A DNA stretch of 64,000 bases, taken from positions 16,777,037 through 16,841,036 of the forward strand of contig JAFMSR010000018.1 in assembly GCA_022818135.1 (NCBI GenBank), read 5' to 3'. Position numbers and translations under genes: made by a program. Source of the DNA: Saxidomus purpurata (lineage: Eukaryota; Mollusca; Bivalvia; Venerida; Veneridae). A model generated the notes under the pieces. That model had not been told where the DNA came from. It ran no database searches and saw only the letters and a list, made by a program, of their open reading frames with translations. This document shows positions 1 to 13,300 of this stretch, piece by piece (within the stretch, counting starts at the first letter, position 1; every line of letters begins with the position of its first letter).

Positions 1-1371
1 TATGAGATAAGTCTGTCATTTATGGATATCAATCAATAAATGGCTGCTTAAGAATGTGATCAATCATGTTTCAAAATAGTTTCTGCACATTCACGAAACA
101 TTAGTATATTTCAAACCCTGGTATGACGAATCACTGTCTTAATCTACACTAATATGGCCTTATATTTAGTAACCTTTTATACCTAAAATAATTGTTCGTG
201 CCTCCAGTGTCTTCATGTATTTCAATAGTCGTCAGTGTCTTTTATTGGGTTAAGACTGTCTTCAACTTTTCAACTATTTGTTTTGAACATTACACTTCAT
301 ATCAGTTTGTAGGTTATGAATACAGCGTTACCTGTTTTAAACAGCCAGCAACTAAACAATCAATGTTTAGTATTACTTTGTTTCTTCCGTCAGTGTAGTT
401 TTAAGCCAAAGCCGTTTAAATGCAAAGATATATGTTGCCGGTGTCTGAATACAAAAGTGTGGAATAGATCCTCGCCAAGGCATGGTTCAATTTTAAATTA
501 GCAGAAAACAGATGTAAAATTCATTTGAAAACATATGAAAACGAAATTGTGATGAAAGTCCAACATTAACAACATGTTGATTAATCTAGTATGCATAATA
601 TTGCATATATGCATCATACATCACACTTCAACTGTCAGAATATAAACATATTTGATGTTATTCTTTAAAATTGAAAACGCTAATCTTTTGCATTTTCTCA
701 TACGGAAAGATTGACAGAAAGTACACGTACGTCCCTGCTGTATGTTGAGCAATTGTTTATACTAATTGTAACAAAATATATTTAATTGTACAACAAATGC
801 TCATGTTTTTAATTGGTTGGACTAAAGAAACTAAAACGCAATAGTTTCATTCTGCTGGCACACAAAATAAATTGCAGAATATGTTGTCCCGAAACGAAGT
901 CAATAAGCAAATATATTCAGGCTAGCTTTTGTTAATTTACAAAATGTATCCAACTTTCTCTTAATCATAGAGAGGTAAATCAGTGTTATATTATGACATT
1001 ATCTAGCTCATACTGCTAAAGTATAATGTGTGTGTTTATAAGAGGTAGGCTTGCCAATCATCGTTGTTGATATATGTACCTATTGGCCTTTGAAAAATTT
1101 GACACTTTTTATCTTTGATATTGTATCTTTAAAGTAATGATCAACCTATTAACTACTGTATTGCATGTTGCACTCTAATCTAATTACTAATCAACAGTGT
1201 CTTAACATCACGGTTTATTAAACAAACGTCTGTGATTTGATCGTTAAATTGATATGTTTTTTATGCAAGCGTTATAAGTATATTCAACGTACTTCGACAA
1301 AAGACAAAAAAAATGTGCATTTATTACATAATATTTTAAGCGTTAGAAAAAAGGCATTAGATTTGTAGGAA
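1..1371. other. Upstream flank of gene A, no coding content seen
   Basis: AT-rich DNA with only short unrelated open frames. The last roughly 50 bases before the ATG (a tattttaagcgttag-like stretch) resemble the same position before gene B, so the duplication included some 5' flank. No convincing TATA box, initiator or 5' UTR exon could be assigned by eye. Confidence 0.5.
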
Positions 1372-4300
1372 ATGATACGGATTTTCTTCGTCACGGTCTT
1401 TGTGAACATCCATCTTCTCCAAGGTAAGATCTTTTCTGTAAAGGTAAAATAATGAACAATTATATGGGTGGATACCTTGATTCATTTCAAGACAATGTGG
1501 TATTTTGTACGAAAACTGTCAATATGTAGGAAATTCCGAATTTATTGTGTGATGAAAATTTAATGTCTATGGAAATCAGCATAATGTAAAATGTTGGAGT
1601 AAACAAAGATGCATGTTAACGCGATTAACTTACTTAGTAAGTACCATATCGATTCCACTGTATATATGACTGTGTTGAGGTCTAACTGATTATGTTATAA
1701 ATGTACCTCTCAAACATTCAAGATTTGAATTGTTAGGGGGGAATACTGGATTCATTTTGTCTATCTGTCTGGAGACGCAATCTTGTGGATGCTAAATCTC
1801 CAAAAATCTCTGGACAGAATTTAATGATACTTCACAGAAGTGATAAGTACTATGCATAATTGTGCATGGTCCATTTCTTGGTCATTAGGTCAAAGTCACA
1901 GGGACTCGAGATAGTAAAATCTTGTGAACACTTAATCTTCAAATTCCCTGGTCAGAAAAAATATATGATATTTTACAGAGGTGATCAGTACAATGCCTAG
2001 TTGTGCATGGTCTATTGTTCGGGTCACTAGGTCAAAGGTCAAGGTCATAGGGGCTCGAATGATAAGTTCCATCACAGAAGTGATAAGTTCCAGTCTTTGT
2101 TGTGCATGGGCCAATAACTAAAGCATCAAAACTAGTGTACCATAAATTTTATATACTGTGTCAGTGTGGTGTTCGGGGGTATGTAGCACCTTCAGTGATA
2201 GTTCTAGTTTTCATTTTGTGTTATACATATTTTTGCCTGTCGTTTTCATTTGTTCATTTTTTAAAGAATACTGTATTATTATTATTAAGAAATGTTTTGT
2301 GGTTGCAGTTGAAGGACAATGCACGGATGCCACACGACCCCTTCAGATCGACGCATCGTACAGTCCTCAATACATCCACTCACCAAATTATCCGGCTGAT
2401 TATCCTCTGTAAGATTTTAAACTGTGGACTTTATATGTGAAAGTTTTAATTCATTATTTTTCTATGATTTCTTAACTCTGTTTTGAGATTAAACATGTAT
2501 AATATGATTTTGTGAAATAGAATGAGACTTTTAATCTTTTTATTTCCCCGAAGGATGGCATATTAAAATCGCACCGCCCGTCTGTCCGTCTGTCTGTCCG
2601 TCCGTCTGTGCGTCCCCACTTACAAATTCGTGTCCGGACTGTAACTCCGTCATGCATTGAAGGATTTTAAAATAACTTGGCACACATGTCTAGCACATCA
2701 AGACGACGTGTCGCGTGCAAGACCCACATTCCTACCTCAAAGGTCAAGGTCACACTTGGAGTATGAAGGTTATGGAATCCTCTATATATGCACACATTCG
2801 TGTCCGGACTGTAACTTTGTCATGCATTGAAGGATTTTAAAATAACTTGGCACAAATGTCAAGCACATCAAGACGACGTGTCGCGTGCAAGACCCACGTC
2901 CCTTGCTCAAAGGTCAAGGTCATACTTAGAGTTTGAAGGTAATGGATTCCTCTATATATGCATATATGCACACATTTGTGTCCTGACTGTAACTTTGTCA
3001 TGCATTGAAGGCTTTTAAAATAACTTGGCAAAAATGTCAAGCACATCAAGACGACGTGTCGCGTGCAAGACCCACGTCCCTAGCTCAAAGGTCAAGGTCA
3101 TACTTAGAGTTTGAAGGTAATGGATTCCTCTATATATGCATATATGCACACATTCGTGTCCGGACTGTAACTTTGTCATGCATTGAAGGATTTTAAAATA
3201 ACTTGGCACAAATGTCTAGCACATCAAGACGACGTGTCGCGTGCAAGACCCACGTCCCTAGCTCAAAGGTCAAGGTCATACTTAGAGTTTGAAGGTAATG
3301 GATTCCTCTATATATGCATATATGCACACATTTGTGTCCGGACTGTAACTTTGTCATGCATTGAAGGCTTTTAAAATAATTTGGCACAAATGTCAAGCAC
3401 ATCAAGACGACGTGTCGCGTGCATATCCCTACCACAAAGGTCAAGGTCACACTTTGAGTTTATAGGTAATGGAATCCTGTATATATGCATACATTTGTGT
3501 CCGGACTATAACTTTATCATGCTTTAAAGGATTTTAAAATAACTTGGCACAAATGTCTAGCACATCAAGCGGATGTGTCGCGTGCAAGACCCAAGTCCCT
3601 ACCTCAAAGGTCAAGGTCACACTTAGTGTTTAAAGTAATGGAATACTGTATGCATGGTTACTCTGTCATGCATGGAAGGATTTTAAAATTACATAGCACA
3701 TTTATTGAGCACATGGAGAGGACACAGACTGTGAGGCACCTCTTTCGAGGGCATTCGTCACTTGTGAGGGACAGCTCTTGTTTCATAATAAATACTGAGT
3801 GAACTCAACAGATTTTCACCGAATCTGATTAAGACGTCTTACCTTACAGATTATCGAACTTCTTTAAGCCCAGACAAAACCGGTCCTAGCCCATACCCAC
3901 ACCTTTTAATCGAATCTGGAATTTTTAAAGGTAAAGCGTGAACATGCCTGAAACACTCACTACTTCTAAATATTTAGTCATGGTTCTTCTAAATATCTTT
4001 TAATCAATTTCATCAAAATAGAAAATGTACAAATGTTCAAAATTTGCACCTGTTCAAAGCTTCTTTTTTATTCACCAAAACGTTTAGACAATTTACTCTG
4101 TTTGTTGTGTTTACACGTTTGAACCAGGCTTACAGCTAGGGGTAACACCTTATACCAAAAACTTTCAAATACATTGTATACATTGTTTTCTGCTTGAGGA
4201 AACCGTGTCATATATGTTTGGAAACATATGCCACATTTTCATGACTATTATGGTATTGTAAGGGGGTTACAATGTATAAGCTTCTATCAAAGCATATGTA

Positions 4301-7300
4301 AGATCATAAAATCAATTTGAAAATAGGTATGAACATTTATTATGCTTATTTTCCTATTTCTTTTTGTAATCATAAGCACCATCAGTTGTTTTGTTTTTGT
4401 TTGTTTAACGGTTGAAAAGACCTTTCCAAATATGTAAAGGAATCAAGACTGCGCATGTACCAGTAATGTGTTTAATTTACTCGCAGGTTTTCAAGACTGT
4501 GCATGTACCATTAATGTGTTTCATTTACTCGCAGGTTTTCAAGACTGTGCATGTACCAGTAATGTGTTTCATTTACTCACAGGTTTTCAAGACTGTGCAT
4601 GTACCAGTAATGTGTTTCATTTACTTGCAGGTTTTCAAGACTGTGCATGTACCAGTAATGTGTTTCATTTACTCACAGGTTTTCAAGACTGTGCATGTAC
4701 CAGTAATGTGTTTCATTTACTCGCAGGTTTTCAAGACTGTGCATGTACCATTAATGTGTTTCATTTACTCACAGGTTTTCAAGACTGTGCATGTACCTGT
4801 AATGTGTTTCATTTACTCACAGGGATCAAGACTGCGCATGGATTATTAGGGCACAGTCAGAGTATGACAAGATTATCATCAACCTTGAAGAGGTTGGGGC
4901 AGAGGGGAGCTCCTTGCCTTGTAAATACGACTACGTGGCTGTCTATGATGGGGGTATTTTTTTTATTTTAGACCAAAACTGGTTGTAAACGTTAGAAGTT
5001 GTTTGTTTTCTACAGAAAAAGGTCAGCAACATCGCTGCATTTGTATATAACCTCAATAGATCTGTCACAAAAATAGCGAAAGTAACTTTGTTTTTTTAAA
5101 CGTATTAATAACGTTAATATATCGTGACATAGAAAGAGCTTTTGTTACGACAGTGTCATCTTTTCAATATTAATTTGTATATCACCTGGCTACGCCAGGG
5201 TGAGCTTTTCTGATTGATGATTGTCCGTCGTCCGTCAACATATTGATTCAAATGACATCTCCTCTGAAACCACTGAGCCAATGTTGATAAAACTATGCTG
5301 AAATGTTCCTTGCATGAAGCTCTACCAAAATTGTTCAACGAATTCCATCCTATTCAGAACTCTGGTTGCTATGGCAACAAATTGGAAAAACTTTTAAAAT
5401 CTTCTTCTCTGAAACCACAGGGCCTAGAGCTTATATATTTGGCATGTAGCATTGGCTAGTGGACCTCTACCAAGATTGTTCAAATTATGACCCCCGGGTC
5501 AAAATTGACCCCGCGCGGTTGGTCACTTAGTTTTGCATTGACATATATAGGAAAAACTTTAAAAATCTTCTTTTCTGAAACCACAAGGCCTAGAGCTTAG
5601 ATATTTGGCATGTAGCATTGGCTAGTGGACCTCTACAAAGATTGTTCAAATTATGACCCCCGGATTACAATTGACCCCACACAGGCGCTCACTTAGTTTT
5701 ACATAGGCTTATATAGGAAAAACTTTAAAAATCTTCTTCTCTGAAACCACAAAGCCTAGAGCTTAGATATTTGGCATGTAGCATTGCCTAGTGATTTCCA
5801 CCAGGCAAGTGGACATGTACCAAGGTGAGCGATATAGGACCATCTTGGCCCTCTTGTTTACATATGTAGAAATTTATACATATAGTAGCTGTAAATTGTA
5901 ATTTCCCATTTGTTTACAGAAGACAATTCTGCAACAGAGTTGGCTAGGCTATGCAACATGAATAAGGATACTGTAAATGCCTTGGTGTCAAGCACAGATG
6001 CTCTGTATGTGATTTTTGTTTCCGACTGGGCCTTTAATTATGAAGGTTTTAATATGCTTGTTTTCACAAACGACACAGGTTAGTAATTATATTATCACTT
6101 ATTTTATATAATTTGAAAGCTATATTCAGTAAATATCTCTTTCACGCTTTACATAATAATTTCGTAAGTAATTATAAACGGGAAATACAAAATGACATAG
6201 ATATAAAATATTTCATCAATATCTTTTGTTGTTGAAAAGTGTATGAAGTACTGCAGACACAATTATTTCAAATATTATATATAAATACTGTTCATTTGAA
6301 CTATTGGAGTTATATATCCGCGGAGCTTTCCATACTTGGAAGCTATAAACGCGAATGCGCGGTCAGACGATAACGGCGAATATCTCCAAAATGAGAAGCA
6401 CTCAAATAGACCTAAACTTACATTACACATCCTTTATTTCTCATGTTTCGCGTTTACAATGCAAATTTGAAGTAAATTTCTTCAAACATTGATTTTTTCC
6501 GGCAAAAAGGTGAGATTTCCTACCACGAAATGTTGAAGGACGATTTTATGTAAAACTAATGAGTTATACTAAAAACTTTAAGTTCAAGTTTATATTTAAC
6601 TTAATAACTTTATCACATTTCACTTTAGCCTACATGCCAGACTGTGACGGAAACACGACCTACACTGCAACATCTCAAGCACAGGTTATCATGTCTCCGA
6701 ACTTGCCTGATTTGTATCAGAGGTATGCTTATGTGTCCTTCGACTAAAATATATGCTAATATTTGGTTCTGGAGACACTGTCTATGCTTATGTTTACCTC
6801 AATCCTATTTTGTGTGTGTCTTAAGTCGCTTTCCCGTATAGAGACTTGCAGTTATCTTTGACGACTTCTATTTTTGATAGTTCTTCATTCCCGTATCTGT
6901 TACCATAACATGCATCATTGTCCATATACATGTTACTAGGTATTCCTAAATGTGATATTACCGTTCAAATGTGCTGTCATAATTTTGAATACAATAATCA
7001 TTGATTTTCACAGCTTGAGTAATGAATATTGCCATAGTTATAACCATATCATATCAATCTGTGTGATAATTCAAATCCTATTGAAGATAGTGAAAATCTG
7101 TTGATTTAAAAATATGTTTGACTATCTCACTCAAAAACTAAAAATCCACCTTTTCTGATAGGTACGTTTTCATTTATATCTGTTAAGAAGTGACATAACT
7201 TATAATTTACACTTTTTTACATGTTTTCAAAGCATCTAATTTGTTTTATGCTTCATTCTTGATCATAATTTTATATAACCAGTTTGATAATCTTGTAATT

Positions 7301-10300
7301 TGTGTAATATATGGATGAATATGGTAAACTGGCAATAAATCAAGTTATAGCTGTATAGTGTATATTTTAATAATTAGAGACATGTAATGTTGAAAAATTG
7401 TTTCAGCAACTTTACCTGTGCTATGCAGATTTATCCACAAACTACCTATTTTGCTGTCACGATTTCGTTGATGTTCTTGGACATTGAAAGCACTACCGGC
7501 TGTACAAGTGACGGCCTTCGATTTTCAAGCGGTAAGTGCTTCATGTTCAGCATACCGTTGTGTCTCCAAATAAACAGCAGTAAGTGCACCTTGACAAATA
7601 CAATTATTGCAAGATACTTGGAACAGGTTGTCTCCACTTAAAGTTAAATAAACATAGAAAATATCTTCAGTTACGTTTAATCATAGTTTTACCTTTGTTA
7701 CTACAAGGTAATAAACATTCCTAAATACACAAAACATGATGATAATCACAATTTAATCAGAATAATATGCTTGAAATATGAATGGATAACATCTATAAAT
7801 CAAAGAGGTTGGACCGCAAGTTGTTACAACACTGGAGAATTGGCCCTTTCTATTCGTCACTCGTGAGACACACACTTTCTTCGTAAATTCGATATCTTTT
7901 TAAGATAGTGTATATTGACTTATAAGAGGTAGATCCTAGAACAGGATCTATTTTGAAATGCGTTAAGGAAATGATATTTCCCTAACGTAAAAGATTCGGC
8001 CAAAACAAGCAGTAATACCTGACAAAAAAAGACGTGTTGTTTTACCGTTAACAGCTGCACTGTTTGCTGTGAAATCAGATAAATGTAAATGGGCATTCAA
8101 TCCAATAAGAAATGCTTCTGCCGAATTCACAAGTCCATGTTAGAAACTGGATACTACTGTACGCATCGTGTTCTTTGGTTTTTATTTATATATCGTTATG
8201 TATATTAAAAGAGTTAGTAAAAGCGTTGACATCGTAGATCTCGTTTAAGCGGTTTACTTTGTTCAGTTTATGCTTCGTTAATAGAACTACGGTTGAGCTT
8301 TTATATATACAGTAGTCAATCTGGTATTATCGATGTATATACACTTACCTCTGTTTCTGTTTATGTAGGAATAACGAATCCCTTTCATTCCACCTTGTAT
8401 CTGTCCCTTTGTGTTCTGGTGTCACATTGACGACACCAGGCACCTCCACAGAAAATTACATCTTAATTAGCAAGGCCCCAGATTGAACTTCCTTAAATCA
8501 GAGTTTCTGCCGCCAGGGATTTGTATTGCATCCATCTAGAAACCGAAAAATGATTTTCTTATGGCATGACAAACATATTATTTTCCGCAAATGCATATAT
8601 GCACCTATACCTGGCAAAACCACAGTTTTTGTATTCAAAGGCTTCATTTCACATTTGGTAAAATATTATCTAGCTTTGAATCAATTAGAATGTGTTAAAT
8701 ATTGATCAAAGGGGTACGAAGGAGTACCGAATGTATATTACTGGCTGAATTACAAACACAGCAGACAATTGATCAGACTGTTTGTATTTGTAGGCTGGTC
8801 ATTATCTGCACTTCTCACAAAGTGAGAATCATTAAAAGTTAACATGTTTGTAAGCGTGGTGTGTCCGATGATTTCGGCCTTCCTTATACTTTGTAGTCGG
8901 AGAGACCTCATCAGTTGAGCAGGCAGCGGAATGCAGTACCGCATTGACATATTCATTTGACAACTTTCCTCTTGAAGTGTCCGGGACATACACACAACTA
9001 GACTTTACCACCGACTCCGATAACAACTATTTGGGCTTCTTAATATTGTTCACGGAAGTATTCAGTAAGTCATCCTTCATCTTTTGCTTTATATAATGTA
9101 TATATATATATATATATATCAGGAGTTCCAGTAGTAAAAATTTGTATTTTGAGTAATTAATATTTAAATGTCAAATACTAATTATGTATTATATTTTGGT
9201 TTTAAAATATTTTACATCATTATATATCATTTATTACAAATCTTATAACTTTGTTTATGACAGTATGATGTATCAAGCAAATAATCAGCAATCCACTATA
9301 ATGATACCTTTGCGGCTAACGTAGGCATTTGGGATTAAAACGGTATAAAATTTGTCTTTGAAAAAAGTAATTATTTCATATGTCTGTAAAGATTACATAT
9401 TAACTTTAAAGAGGGAATAAACTTGACGAGTCCACAGAACGAAGAAACAGTGGATTACACAGTTTCTGAGGACTTAGCTACAGGTCATGTGAATGAATCA
9501 GTTTGTGTGATTGTGCTCACCTATACTGGAACCCTTAACCTCACACTAATCCCTTCGGTAATGTTATATTCTAATGCTCTATGTTTCAATGACCTCAATC
9601 ATTGTTTTATCATGTAAGTCTATGTTATTAGCGGTGTTATCCTGTATCAATATAATTATGTAAAATATTTTGTGAAAATATCATCTTTGCCAACTGAGTG
9701 CTTGATATCAATATTTGTATTGCCTATAGAACTGGTTTGAAATCGTCTTATATAAAAGCTTTTAAAAGTAATACATAGGTTGTGTCACATGTGTTTAAAA
9801 TATTTATAATACTGTGTCCTACATACGATATTTGTAAAAAAAAATAGAAGATCTTTTTTTAACTTTAGTACGAATTGACAACGAACCAGAACATCACTTC
9901 AGATGATACTGATGTGTTTGAATTGATAGATTCCCCGCCCTATGTATATTTGGACTTGAAATCAACATCAAGTTTAGACTACGAAGTCATCAATAAATTC
10001 AGTCTACTTGTGAGGTATCATGTATTTAATACCGATAACTCTGCAGATTTATTATTTTTACTGTGTTTATCTTTTATTCACAATAATTGTGCTCTTCTCA
10101 TAATAAAGACAACCCCGAAATATAAAACTATACAGTAAGTGCAGGTTTCTTGAACTTTATATAGACTACTTTCTATACTTAACGACAGGAGGATTTTCAC
10201 CACTATTTATAAATTGACGTTATTTGTTGTTGTACATTATAGAATGATTGACACGGATGTGACACAGGTGACGTATACTGTGACGTTCAATATTACAATA

Positions 10301-13300
10301 ACAGATGTTGATGACGTAGCACCAGCATTCGATAACCTTCCTGGCAACTATACGCTGTCGAGAGGGCAGAAAACAGGTACACAGATATTGAAATAATATC
10401 GTTTCTGGACTTTCATCGCATATGTTATTATAAACATCTGCATAAACATTATATTTAGATGACATGTACTTTAAATGTATAACCTAGTTGTTGGCTTATG
10501 GGACAGATTTTCTATTTCACGAATTTGATTTTTTTTTGTAACAAAAGGACATTTAAATATGCAGCATCAAAAAGGTTCACCTTCTTAAGGCTGAGTCCTG
10601 CAAGGTTATACATTATCAGTACTTCCATTGTAACTTGTTTGAAGCAAATGGATAAATGTTTACACTTTTAAGAAATTATACTGGCGTAATTAAACCAACA
10701 TGCACATGAATGATTCGAAATATCAGATTTTGAACCTAAGGTCGAGCAGCAAGGTGAAGGATATTATCAACATGCACTCCTTCGTCCTTGGATGTCATTC
10801 CTAATGAGGATGCCAGCTTTCTTGTCACAGGTAACTTATAAAGCCACTCTAAGAATAGAAGTTTAAGATAGATCTATTATCAATTAGACAGAGGTGGCGA
10901 AGAGGTTGAAACTTTGTAAGACGAACATAAACTAATGCGATGAATGACCTTGATGATCAACCAACGTTCAACTCTAGACGCTGGTTTACCACATGTGCTC
11001 CTGTTCTTGTTTCTACGCAGATGACATATTCAGTCATGGTACAACTTCGAGGCTGCAGTAAAAGTCGCTCTGTTTACCTCAGCATATATTAAAAATCCAG
11101 ACAAACGATGGAATTACAGAAAGGTCAAATGCAGTACATAACGGAATTGAAAAATATATAGCAGAGAATACAGTAAAAAACAATATGCTTCAATGAGATA
11201 ATTCTGAAAGTTGTACAGGAGTGAGTTTTGAGGCCCTAGATGGCCGATAATACAACTCGGTACGTGTCAGATATCGCGAGAACTAGGCCTAAAGAATAAT
11301 AACAAAAGCAATACGTACAGCTTCTAGTAAGCAATTGAAGAAGTCACTGCCTTTCCCCCACTCAGTAAACGATGGGATATGATGACATTTGCGCAAGCCG
11401 GCAATCACAAGAACTTGCAAGGTTAGCCGCACATGAAAACAAAACTAGGGGCCTCGACAAGGAATCGTCTGAAAATAGAAATTTTGTACGTAACTCCATA
11501 AAGTTGACAAAGGCAAATATTACAAATCTTAGACAATTGACAACTCTTTTATATTTGATGGATCTACAAGTACCATGGAGAACCACCTGTCAACATCTGT
11601 ATCAACACTTCTGAGCCCCGGACTCCAACCAAGTTTAGTAGATGAAACTATCAAGCAATCCATTACATAAGCCATTGTCACGAAACACAATCCATCAGAG
11701 TGTCAACAACTGGGCTACAAGGCAGCGCAGCTGGCATTTCGCCATGCACATATTTGGTGAGTCGAAAATAGTGAGCTTACCAACAGGCAGACCTACAAAA
11801 TTGTAATAGTTACATGGCAGAAAATGAAGCCATCATTCAGGTTTCGAAAACTAAAGAGGTGTCAAAAGAGAACAGTAGTACTTCCGCTTTGTCGTAGATG
11901 GCGGTGTCAATTTTCAACTCTTGTGAAAACATGTAAAAATTAAATATAGGTAGTTTCTCAAAGGAGTAATGCCACATATTTGATTGTGGAATGAAATACT
12001 AGTGGCAATTGATTGCAGTAGCCATGAAACAAGTTTATTTATTTCACACATCACAATATATTCTTTCTGTTTATTTATTTTAGTGTACTGAAAATTCAAT
12101 TTTTCTCATGGACGTTCCTAAATGTTTTTTTTTATTTAAGGAAAAGATGTAACAATAGAATTATTGTAAATTTTAGAATACATTGTTTATGCTGTATCTC
12201 CGACTCGTACTTTGTTTAAAAGTATCGCAACTCAAACAGTTTGTCGTTTCCCTTTACGTATACGTATGTTTCCAACTTTTAGTCTTCTTCCCGATGATGA
12301 ACCTTTATGTCTATTGCAGGAGAACATGTATATACAGTTAATGCTACCGACACTGATGGAACAGCTGAGAACAGCCAAATTATATATCAAATAAGTTGTA
12401 AGTTTTACTGATAGACGTTATTTAGGTCCATTCCAATCAAATGGGTGTCTTATATGGACATTCTCCCTGTTAAAACACCAAATGTTTGCAGGAGTCGGAG
12501 GACTTTTACCCTTCTGTTGGGTATCGATTCAGTCGAGCTCAAGCATGGCTCTTCTATGCTAGTCTGTGCAGTCTGATTAATGATCGTTTATCCTTGTCAG
12601 TAAAATTTCTTCGAGCAAATCTTTTATCAATTAATGGTTTATTCTGAAGAGAAGAATTGACAGAAAAGGGAAATTTTTTACCATACAGAAAACAAAACCA
12701 TAGGAAATACAATAGACAATGAACAAAAAATCATAAAACCACTAAGCGCATTTAAAACGATAAAGTTACAGGATCGATTTAAATCTATTGAAACAATTGA
12801 TACTGAAGGCGTTCAAGTGGATTTCCGCTTGCCAATCATTTTATCCAAATGTCCGGCAATCGCCTCAAAAAATACCTCTCGTAAGAAGATCATGTTCAAC
12901 AATTAGATTGAATAGTACGCATTGTAGCAGTGTTGTGAAAATTGGATTTATTTCATATTATTTTTTTTCTTACGGTTTGACTAGCTGGGGATACCGATTC
13001 AATGTTTGTGATCAACGAAACATCTGGAGAAGTGAGACTTATACAAGATGCAAAACTTGTACCTTTATCTACTCTCACTTATGACCTTACTGTAATCGCC
13101 TACAGTGAGTATATCATTTTCTCTTTAAATATTAAAATCAATTAGGTAAAGGTGATCTGCCTTTCCTCTCAGTACAGATCAAGATCGCGGTCTGACTCTG
13201 ATCAGCACTGCTCAATATTCAGTCGATAGATATCCACGGAGCATCCCTTTGAAGTCGTTTATGACTCACATTGACATGTTATCACAGAAATCTATACTAT

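Larger units (their letters stand above)
1372..6078 (+). other. Gene A exons 1-4: signal peptide and CUB-like domain 1
   Basis: Exon 1 (52 nt) encodes a hydrophobic leader, MIRIFFVTVFVNIHLLQ. Exon 2 begins with VEGQC and contains the CUB-typical HSPNYPADYP turn. Exon 3 carries DCAWII, a stretch of alternating hydrophobics (YDKIIIN) and PCKYDYVAVYDG. Exon 4 carries the LC and the final strand GFNMLVFTND. The four cysteines (QC, DC, PC, LC) and the YDYVAVYDG motif match the CUB fold, including the acidic/tyrosine positions used for calcium in many CUB domains. This is the most diverged part between the two paralogues: exon 3 differs at 13 of 44 residues. Confidence 0.85.

Noticed and set aside
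2827..3450. Three near-identical 63-residue open frames and their minus-strand partners
   Set aside because: Product of the 178-bp tandem array; no start context, splice support or family similarity.
2600..3700. CRISPR-like array
   Set aside because: Repeats are head-to-tail without spacers, in an intron of a eukaryotic gene.
4412..4971. Open frames of 145 and 167 codons with 16-residue repeats (HVPVMCFIYSQVFKTV type)
   Set aside because: They come from the 48-bp minisatellite, whose length is a multiple of three; both frames enter exon 3 out of its true frame.
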